Translations under genes and position numbers: made by a program
Part shown: positions 56,501 through 64,000 of the stretch, piece after piece
Position numbering within the stretch: position 1 is the stretch's first letter
Layout: every line of letters starts with the position of its first letter
From: Euclidia mi
Taxonomy: Eukaryota; Arthropoda; Insecta; Lepidoptera; Erebidae
Direction: 5' to 3'
Length of the DNA stretch: 64,000 nucleotides
Assembly: GCA_944739405.2 (NCBI GenBank)
Contig: OX123188.2
Span: 65,553,251 to 65,617,250 of the forward strand
The notes under the pieces: model-generated
What the model saw: the letters and a program-made list of their open reading frames with translations, nothing else
Told to the model about the DNA's origin: nothing
Databases searched by the model: none

Positions 56501-57690
56501 TACCGTTTTTTCCTCTAGACACACAAAAACAGTGTGTAAGTATGCAGTAAGTGCGTGTCCGATCACACAATTTGGGATTCATTAGTTGTCTTTAAAAGGA
56601 CTCTATTGCAGTACTCATTATTCGCGCAACATGAATTAGTTCGAGATATTTATTTCACTACTTCTTATAATTAAATAGTTTAAGTACTCACAAACAGGTT
56701 ATTCTTAACGACTTACGTTAAATGTTTCGAGGACGTGACCCTGAACATCAAGACTCTATATGCAAATCCGTACGAAAGCTAACAATACATAAATAGATCA
56801 ATAGTAAAATATTTTGGCTCTTACATAAAACGGAGCTACCGGTAAAATAAGTCTTTAAAAATATTGTACAATCTTCATTGTTATCCTGCTTGCCATTCAA
56901 CTACTTCGCCTTCGAATCCGAGATCAGGTTTAATCTGTCCGCAGAAATGACGGAGTTATAGGCTTTGTCACAGAGCAAATGCTGTCGACAACCCAAAGTG
57001 ATGACTACCAGTAGCATGATCCACGGTTCATACTAGTGTCTGGAAATTGGATGACACTGATTCTCCGTAAAGACTGTCATACATCTGTATGCTAACCGGG
57101 ACCGACGACGACTTTTAGTAACCGAAACGATCCATAATAAATCAAAACTGTGACGAAAGCACTTAATCTTAAATTGATAATTATATTCTTACAGTTGCCT
57201 TTTTTCCAAGGGGCCCGTCACTCTCTCTTTAAAAAAAAATACTACCGATCCTGTCTCGGTCATCTTGCTTTGGCGTTTATATTTTTGGCTCTTAAACAAA
57301 GAGGAAACCTTCAAATCGTTCTCTCATGCATTCTTTACTCGAAGGATCTAGTTTAGAAGGTCTAATCAATTTCTAGTTCGAACAAGTGGTACTTTTGTGC
57401 AGTGTTACGAAGTATGTGTTATTAGCACTATGAAATTGAAAGTAGGGCGTGACGGTTGAACAGTGAGTTCACACGGGTGGACCAAGAACAACCTTGGTCG
57501 ATGACGATGGTATAATTCTACTGAGTCATCAGTATTTCGTGATTTTAGATTTAATACTTAAAAAACGTTTGCTCGTTTTGCTGCAAATAATTACGACCAA
57601 AAAGTTTATGAATCACCTAAAATTATAATTCAACACAAAATAGAAAATCCAGGCTAGGCACAAATATGAATCTGAAATAATATTTAAGAT
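53561..57690. other. 4 kb AT-rich DNA with almost nothing recognisable
   Basis: Minus frames of 97 codons (54458-54751) and 120 codons (55783-56145) are the longest. Their lengths are within chance expectation for this composition and they show no domain I know. 56885-57110 is a worn S3 repeat on the minus strand (GATGACTACCAGTAGC, CCGGGACCGACGACG). No RNA gene was recognised. Confidence 0.45.
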
Positions 57691-58134
57691 AAGAAGATGT
57701 CAAGAGATATTCTTTGCATAGAAAGAAAAACATTTATTAGACACACCAATACAAAACACAACAAAGTTTGACGGTAAGACCAAAAGGAAAAGCAAAAAAG
57801 AAAAAAAACACATACAAAAAAAAAGTGCAGTGTGTCCAAAAGGTCTCAGCTCAGCCTGTGCTACGGATGACCGCAGCGCTGTTTTTCAGCCGAAACCTAA
57901 GGGCTAGTCACGGACGATTATCAGAGTAGATAGGTACAGTAAATACTATAAACGATAGGCTAGAGAAATATAAGATAACAGTAGTGTATATAGAGAGTAT
58001 ATAATTATATAGCAACAGATATTATTAAAGTAAATAATATAGACATTAGTTAGTTGGTTAGTTGGTCGTGGGTTTGCCGCACTTAGCCACTTATTTGGGC
58101 CATTGTGCGTAAGTGGCGTCTTGATTGACGCCGA

Positions 58135-59031
58135 CTACTCATACCACCTTAGCTCCTTCCAGAAAGCCATTAGTTGGCTGGTGTCGTTCAAGGCCTCACA
58201 CATGGTTCTGGGGTTGTTCAACAGCTTTGCCCGTTGATCGCTCACACTTGTGCAGTGCAGAATGACATGAGCGGGTGTTTCTTCAGTTTCCATGCAGCCC
58301 CTGCACAGTGGGCTGTCCGTAACGCCTATGTTGAATAGGTCCTTGCTGAGTGGACAGTGGCCGGTTATTATGCCTGTCAAATGCTTGAGTGTTTTTCTCT
58401 TTGAATGCAGCAGCTTGTGCGAGAGTCGCTTGTTCAAGCAGGGGATAGCAACTTTTGTTTGACTGCATTCTTTTATGTCTGCCCACTGTTTTTCGTGTTC
58501 TTGTGCGGTTCTCTCGCGTAGCCATGTTTTGAGTTGGCTTGCCGGTATCGGTACAATCGGCTCGGGTCCCATTATCATTATGTCCGAGCCTTGCCGTGCC
58601 AGTTGGTCTGCGGCGTCATTGCCTGCGGAGTTGCTGTGGCCTTTAATCCATTACAGCGTAACCCGATTCTTCTCTGCAATCTTTTGCAGCTCTAGGTGGC
58701 ATTCCATGATGAGGCCGGTGTTAAAGCAGTTGCTGCCGAGAGCTTGTAGTACTGAGGCACTGTCCTTGATGATGCGTATAGACAGGTCGCTTACGTTTCT
58801 AGACGCGATAGCTGTTGCGGCTCTTGTGATCCTAACACACTCGGCTTGGAATATGGTGTTAAGAGTACCAAGGGATGTTGAGATATTGATATTTAAGTCA
58901 TGGGAGAATACGCCAGCACCCGTCCCATGCTTCGTTTTTGAGCCGTCTGTGTATACTCTGACTTCGTGTATACCAGAGCTGTCTTTGTGTTTCTCCTGTA
59001 ATTGGATGCGATATTTTTTTGTCAAAGACAA
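58135..59031 (-). pseudogene. R1-like RNase H and terminal zinc finger
   Basis: RNase H removes the RNA strand of the hybrid. The signature residues are visible: D in RVYTDGSKTKHGTG, E in FQAECVRI, D in IIKDSASVLQAL and D in SAGNDAADQLARQG. A TAA near 58648 interrupts just before WIKGHSNS. The C-terminal part 58135-58578 has CRGCMETEETPAHVILHC, a C-x2-C-x7-H-x4-C finger typical of this retrotransposon group. Confidence 0.85.
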
Positions 59032-59415
59032 CAGTTTTAGGGATAAGATCGCATGCGGCCTCTAGCATCGGGATCTCTTTGGTTAAGGTCCCTTTAAGGC
59101 GTGCGTGGGTAATACGATCATCCTTTCTCCACAGCCCGAGCTTATCTAGACGGATCGCTGCAGCGCCAGCTTCCTGCTGGATCATTAGGTGCAGCGGTCT
59201 TAGGTCCAGTAGTATCTCCAGTGCGGCTGTTGGGGTGGTCTTTATGCAGCCTGTTGTGGCCAAGCAGGCTAGGCATTGAAGGCTCTATAGCTTTTTTATG
59301 ATTGTGCTTAGTTGCGTGCGTGGCCGCCACACTACTGCACCGTATGTAAGCATGGGGCGTATAATGGCAGTGTAAATCCACAGGGTGATAGATGGATTGA
59401 GACCCCATTTCTTGC

Positions 59416-60790
59416 CTATGATTCTCCGGCATTGCCAGAAGATTGTGCATGCTTTTGTTGTTGTTTTGTTGTACCCCAGCTTAGCATATGATCAAGTATT
59501 ACGCCCAAATACTTGACTTCACTCGGTTCGATCTCCGTTCCAAAGGGTTTTGGTGTTTTGCACATATGGGTTTTCATTTTGTTGGTGAAAAGTACTAGCT
59601 TCGTTTTGTTGGGGTCAACCGTCAGTTCATATTGGTTGCACCATTCCTCCATGATCCTGATGGCTGCTTGCATCCGATAGCGGATCGTGTCTTCTGAGTC
59701 ACCTTTAATCAGGATTGTAATGTCGTCTGCATAGCCGACCGTGTAGAATCGTCTGTCGTTTAAGTCCGTAACAGATCGCCTCCCTGAGGGCAGCCTTTTG
59801 CCACTATGACCCTTGTGGTGAAGTTTACCGTGAATTGTATTGCCCTCTGTTTCAGGATTTGATCAATCCAGCCACTAAGGGTTTGCTCAACTCCGAATTT
59901 TAGAGGGCCCGGCTGATACTGTTGAACTTAGTTTTGTCGAAGGCACCTTCTATGTCGATGAAGGCCCCCAGGGTCATTAACTTGTTGGTAAGCGCTGTTT
60001 CAATGGTTCCCACAACGGAATGTAGTACCGATTCAATTGACCTGCCACTTCTGTAGGCGTTTTGATGTGGGTGTAGTGGCTTGCGCAATAATGCGCCCTC
60101 ACGGAGGTAACAGTCCGCAAGTCTCTCCAGCGTTTTCAGAAAGAAGGAGGTCAAGCTGATAGGTTTATATGCTTTCGCTTGCGAGTAGTCGGTTTTGCCA
60201 GGTTTTGGGAGGAATATGACTTTAACTTCCCTCCACCTGCAAGGTATATATCTATTTGCTATTGAGGCCCTGTAGATGTCGAGCAGGTGCGGCACAATCG
60301 TAGTGCATCCCCATTGTAGGAGTGCTGGTATGATTTCATCCAGGCCTGCGGATTTGAATGCCTGGAAGCTGTCTATTGCCCATTTTAGCTGGTCTGTGGT
60401 GACCACATTTTCGGCTACCAGCCAGTCTGTTTGGGTCGGTGGTCTGTAGTCTGACTCATCCCACAGACGGTCATTGGTTACTTCACAACCTGGGAAGTGA
60501 GTTTCAATGAGCACTTGGCTAATTTCAGCGTCCGTAGTTGCGTAGGTTCCGTCTTGTTTTTTAATGGCGCTAAGGGTTTTGCTGCTGTCCTGAGACAAGA
60601 TCATTTTCACCCTGGCTGCTTCATTCGTGGTGTTTATATTTCTGCAGGAACGCCGCCAGGACTCGCCTCTGCGGAATCTTATGCGTTTCTTGTAGTGTGA
60701 CTGGGCTTCTTTATATTTGAGCCAGTCTGCTTCCATTCTCGTGTTTTTAGCCCTGTTAAAGAGTTTCCTCAGGTTTTGCCTGTGTCCCAC
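59416..60790 (-). pseudogene. R1-like reverse transcriptase domain
   Basis: Open frame 60790-59900 contains FKSAGLDEIIPALLQWG, VIFLPKPGK, AYKPISLTSFFLKTLERL and LGAFIDIEGAFDKTKFNSI (motif A). A frameshift near 59905 and a deletion just after KGCPQGG remove part of motif B. The catalytic YADD is still readable at 59722-59733, followed by TVDPNKTKLVLF and VKYLGVILD. It is clearly a polymerase relic. Confidence 0.88.
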
Positions 60791-60899
60791 TACTTCTCTT
60801 CCCCACCACTGGGTTTTGCTAGACGACTTTAGGAGTGTGGGTGCACAGGCTTGCTGGTAAATTGTTTGTATACATTCTGTTAGTAAGTTGGTGTTATGC

Positions 60900-61741
60900 T
60901 CTATGTTGTCAGTGCTGGTTTACATGTCCTTGAAATAGGACTTGTCAACTTGTGATGCGAGAACCGACTTGTATTTCACGATGTTTGTTCTGCGAGGGTT
61001 GCGCCTAGGTTGTGGGACGTTCTCTTGCACACGTATGTCATAGTAGATTCATCTGTGGTCTGCAAAGGATGGCTCAGCGGACACATGCCAGTTTGTGACA
61101 AGTTCCGCGGCCCCATCCGATGCTAGCGTGATGTTTACTATGGTTTGATATCTGGAGCTAACAAAGGTGGGCTCCGAACCGTTGTTAACTACAGATAGAT
61201 TTGTTGAAAAGATATATTCATTCAAGATCTCACCTCGTCTGTTTGAATCGGGGCTTCCCCAAATCGGATGGTGCGCGTTTGCGTCCGCCGAGATGATTAC
61301 CTGCCAACCGTGGTCCTCACAGTGCTGCACCAGCTCGGCCAGCTCTTTTGATGGGACGTCCTCATCGCCAGGCATGTAGACCGAAGCTAGTACTAACATC
61401 TGTTTATTGGGCGCTGTTTGGAGTCCTACGGCAGTGAGGTCTCTAGAACAGAAGTTGGTTAGCAGCAGTGCTGGTATTGTTCGGGGAATGTATATGCATG
61501 TTCTCGGTTTAATGACCGAGCAGTTGTGCAGTAGCTTACCTCCGATGTTGTTTAGACCACATATTTTGTCACCTCTAATCCACGGCTCCTGGATTAGGAC
61601 TATTGTCTGCTGATTAACCTCCAGCAGCCTGCGTAGGGTAGCCGTTGCAACTTGCTTATGCTGGAGGTTAGTTTGTATGACTCTAGTCTGACGAAGAGTC
61701 GAGCACATTGCTGTCCATAGACTCCCCTCCAGACGAGTCAT
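60900..61741 (-). pseudogene. R1-like endonuclease domain
   Basis: Nicks target DNA to prime reverse transcription. Motifs: IQTNLQHKQVATATL, VLIQEPWI, ASVYMPGDED, IISADANAHHPIWGS and SFADHR, covering the catalytic Asn, Glu, Asp and His positions of APE nucleases. A TGA follows directly after ADHR where Trp is expected (near 61046), and a TAA lies near 60920. The sequence on both sides remains in one frame, so these are simple stop mutations. Confidence 0.86.
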
Positions 61742-61916
61742 GCTCGTCTTTTGCGTCCATCGCAGCGGTGGGTGTTTGTACAGTCGCTGCGGGCGTCGGT
61801 GTAATGCGGGCTATGCCCGAGGTGCTTGGGGTGGCTGGTGCAGCTCGTCCCGCTGTGTTCATTCCTTCACTCGGCGTCTCCTTGGGCCCTACAGCCGCCG
61901 AGCTCTCCCCCCGCTG
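61683..61916 (-). pseudogene. ORF1 (gag) C-terminal remnant of the R1-like element
   Basis: Roughly 75 codons rich in Ala, Thr, Pro and Ser (GRAAPATPSTSGIARITPTP), ending in an acidic Ser tail (DSNVLDSSSD) and a stop. It overlaps the start of ORF2 by about 60 nt in another frame, a usual arrangement in this group. Codons above 61916 belong to flanking AT-rich DNA. Confidence 0.65.
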
Positions 61917-62831
61917 AATAATATAGACATAATAAGCATTGTATAGAATATATAGAATATACAAATAAGAATATAGGGAAATCAAGTGTTACGTGCTGGA
62001 TTTTTGTTCAGATAGGAACCATTTCTTTATGAGAATTCTAAAGCTTCCTACATAACCCAGTTTGCACAGTGGAGGCGGCAAACTATTCCAGCACTTGGTA
62101 GCATTATACAGGAAGCCACCTCTAAATGTAGTGCTTTTGTGCCTAGGTATATGTAATGGTTGCCCTAGTTCTCTGCTAGCGTAGATCTTATTTTCAGCCA
62201 TCCATTCTAACTTCTCGAACAAATATTCTGGCATTTTTTCTTTGACAATCCCAAACATAAGAATGGCCAAGTGCACACCCCTTCTCCACTGCATTTTTAA
62301 TACACCGCCTGCATTTAAAAATGGTGTTACGTGACCACGTTTCGGGATATCAAAACAGAACCGCGCACATGCGTTCTGCACTCTTTGTATGAGGTTGGAG
62401 GTTTTCTCCAATAATCTAGGCCCGTACACCACGTCGAGGTAATTAAACTTGGAAAGAACAAGCGAGTCAGTTAGTTGCACACGAAGATCAGTGCTAAGAT
62501 ATTGTCGTATTCTATACAATAATTTAATGCGATAAAAACAATTGCGAACTGCATCTGAGACATGTCGCTCAAACCTCAACGCATCATCCATAGTAAGCCC
62601 AAGATTACGTGCTTCCAGCACTCGCTCTATTACTGAACCATTCAACCATTCGAGTCTGCATTGATTCTATCCACAGCTAATTGCGTTTCGTGAGGTTTAA
62701 AAGATAAATAAATCTGAACATCGTCCGCATATTATATATGAAAATTACAATATTTTATACTATGTTAATACATAGTTACACTTTAATATATACATACATA
62801 CATACATTTAATATATACATAGTTACAATTT

Positions 62832-62873
62832 AATATTTACACTGCGGACATAATTGTCCGCAGTGTAAATATT
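62832..62873. repeat. 19-bp perfect inverted repeat with TAAT loop
   Basis: Arms 62832-62850 and 62855-62873. It lies exactly where the polymerase frame breaks between GPI and YADD, next to a TACA/TATA-rich stretch. Confidence 0.93.
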
Positions 62874-63804
62874 CAATTGGTCCCAGCACAGATCCTTGAG
62901 CTTCACCCCTATTTAAGGGTTTAGCATCTGACTGGAAAGTTGATCCATCATTATTGCGAGCCTCTACTAATTGAAAACTGTTACTCAGATATGAGTTAAA
63001 CCACCGCACCGTAGATTGATCAAAACCGTAGTATGACAACTTGGACATCAAAAGTGATATATTTAAAGCATCAAAGGCTCTGGAAAAGTCTAGCAATACC
63101 AGTTTCGTTGCTTGCCCTAAATCCTGAGCAGCTAAGATGTTGTCAGTAACGTCAAGCAACGCTGTAGTCGTACCTCTTTTCTTTCTAAACCCAGATTGTT
63201 TGACTGGCAAAATACTGTGCGTTTCAAGATAACTAATAAGCTGCAGACTAACTACTTTCTCTAGTACTTTCGACAGGCAAGGTAAAATACTGATCGGCCT
63301 CAAGTCTTTAACTGAGGTTATATTATTATTCTTTGGTAAAGGTCTAACAATAGCCGTTTTCCATAAGGTTGGAAACTTCGCAGTTTGAATGGATTTATTC
63401 ACTATAGTAGTCATTGAATCAAGTGCCTGTGGCAAAATTAATTTAATCATGTCTATAGACAAACCGTCTATACGTGTAGCAGATGATCTTATACCCTGCA
63501 ATACCTTAAGTACGTCACCTGAGTAAACTGTCTTGATAGAAAATGTTTTATCTCCGAATCGATTGAATTCATAATAACATAATTGCGATATCGAATAATA
63601 CAAATTGCCAGAGATATTTAGGAAATTATTATTTAAGAGGTTGGAGTCATTTAAATGCACAGGAATTACCGTCACTGTATGGGACTTCAGCTGGGTTTTT
63701 AAATATTGCCATAATATTTTTGGAATCTTAATATTACAGTTAATCTTAAAATGAAAATAACATTTCTTTTCATAAAAAATCGCCACATCTATTTGCTTTT
63801 TAAG

Positions 63805-63905
63805 ACATACATACATACATATACTCACGTCTTTTTCCCGTCGGGGTAGGCAGAGACAACAGAACGCCACTTGCTCCTATCCTTACAAACCTCACGCGCG
63901 TGAGG
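63805..63905 (-). mobile_element. S4 repeat inserted in the CR1-like polymerase
   Basis: A 101-bp insertion flanked by a perfect 13-bp duplication TTTGCTTTTTAAG (63792-63804 and 63906-63918). It has the (ATAC)n side, CTCACGTCTTTTTCCCG and GGGGTAGGCAGAGACAAC. It ends in a palindrome CCTCACGCGCGTGAGG. Removing it restores the ORF around LKKQ. Confidence 0.88.
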
Positions 63906-64000
63906 TTTGCTTTTTAAGGTCCTTATAAAACTGCTTATGAACGTGCTCCCTAGTAATACGCGCCCTTTTTAATGCTCTATCTCCTAGACGCATCATAAAC

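Larger units (their letters stand above)
57700..61916 (-). mobile_element. 5'-truncated R1/LOA-like non-LTR retrotransposon
   Basis: About 4.2 kb. On the minus strand it carries, in order, the end of ORF1, an APE-type endonuclease, reverse transcriptase, RNase H and a terminal CCHC-like finger, then a 3' UTR with an AATAAA near 57731-57736. The 5' end stops inside ORF1 at about 61916. No target duplication could be confirmed. Stops, frameshifts and a deletion in the polymerase make it inactive. Confidence 0.85.
61917..64000 (-). mobile_element. CR1/Jockey-like non-LTR element, runs off the window
   Basis: A second reverse transcriptase gene in the same orientation as the R1-like one. The coding end is at 61989. 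It is interrupted by a palindrome-bearing insertion (about 62740-62875) and by an S4 repeat (63805-63905). The 3' tail 61917-61988 is AT-rich with TATAGAATA repeats. The clade is uncertain between CR1/Rex-like and Jockey-like. Confidence 0.75.
61989..64000 (-). pseudogene. CR1/Jockey-like reverse transcriptase, interrupted
   Basis: Coding begins beyond the window edge (MRLGDRALKRARITREH near 63990) and resumes after the S4 insertion. Polymerase motifs: IVRPLPKNNNITSVKDLRP, ISILPCLSKVLEKVV, GFRKKRGTTTALLDVTDN, VLLDFSRAFDAL and AQGSVLGPI. The sequence is broken after GPI; YADD is at 62720-62731, with a stop directly before it. The thumb-like region 61989-62645 is open (ARNLGLTMDDALRFERHVSD ... 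CWNSLPPPLCKLGY). It is not functional. Confidence 0.85.

Noticed and set aside
58475..59065. 196-codon plus ORF
   Set aside because: Antisense to the R1-like RNase H region, where real motifs are on the minus strand.

Overview
The window looks like nuclear DNA of a moth or butterfly (Lepidoptera). The base composition is AT-rich. There are two spliced RR-2 cuticular-protein genes, and the repeats are typical of lepidopteran genomes: tRNA-derived SINEs with TATG tails, short Helitron-like elements ending in CTAG, and mariner, BEL/Pao, RTE-like and R1-like elements. No prokaryotic feature, CRISPR array, rRNA gene or free-standing tRNA gene was seen.

Only two host genes can be supported, both on the minus strand. 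The first runs from 17009 down to 11447 and encodes a 409-residue secreted RR-2 protein with a long charged tail. The second runs from 35339 down to 25778 and encodes a compact 146-residue Gly/Tyr/His-rich RR-2 protein. Both have four exons, an intron inside the signal peptide, an identical 97-nt third exon with the same phases, and a plausible TATA plus TCAGT initiator. They are best read as tandem paralogues of one cuticle-protein cluster. Their introns are full of transposon insertions.

Layout: 1-5 kb holds a tandem repeat and SINE/Helitron-like relics; 5.3-5.7 kb a 5'-truncated RTE-like tail; 10.1-10.5 kb a full-length SINE; 11.4-17.0 kb cuticle gene 1; 18.5-21.7 kb a decayed Helitron with helicase remnants; 22.4-23.8 kb a mariner nested in a SINE; 25.8-35.4 kb cuticle gene 2; 36-40 kb SINE and MITE debris; 40.4-46.8 kb a complete but dead BEL/Pao element with LTRs and target duplication; 47-53 kb SINEs and a GC-rich retroposon; 53.6-57.7 kb AT-rich DNA with almost nothing recognisable; 57.7-61.9 kb an R1-like non-LTR element; 62-64 kb a CR1/Jockey-like reverse transcriptase.

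Repeat names used below. S1: tRNA-derived SINE with TATG tail. S1-long: S1 with an extra 5' head. S2: the same head joined to a different body with an ATG-repeat tail. S3: tRNA-like repeat beginning GCGATAGCCTAGTGG. S4: short repeat with CTCACGCCTGTTT. S5: repeat with GGCGGCAAACGAGCAGACGG. HL: short Helitron-like element.

The most unusual pattern is a set of seven or eight near-perfect hairpins with tiny loops scattered over the window. In several of them a sister repeat or a broken reading frame indicates that the second arm is a new insertion. This suggests recurrent snap-back (template-switch) copying. Another curiosity is an exact 12-mer resembling an insect CTCF site, present three times, one copy overlapping the stop codon of cuticle gene 2.
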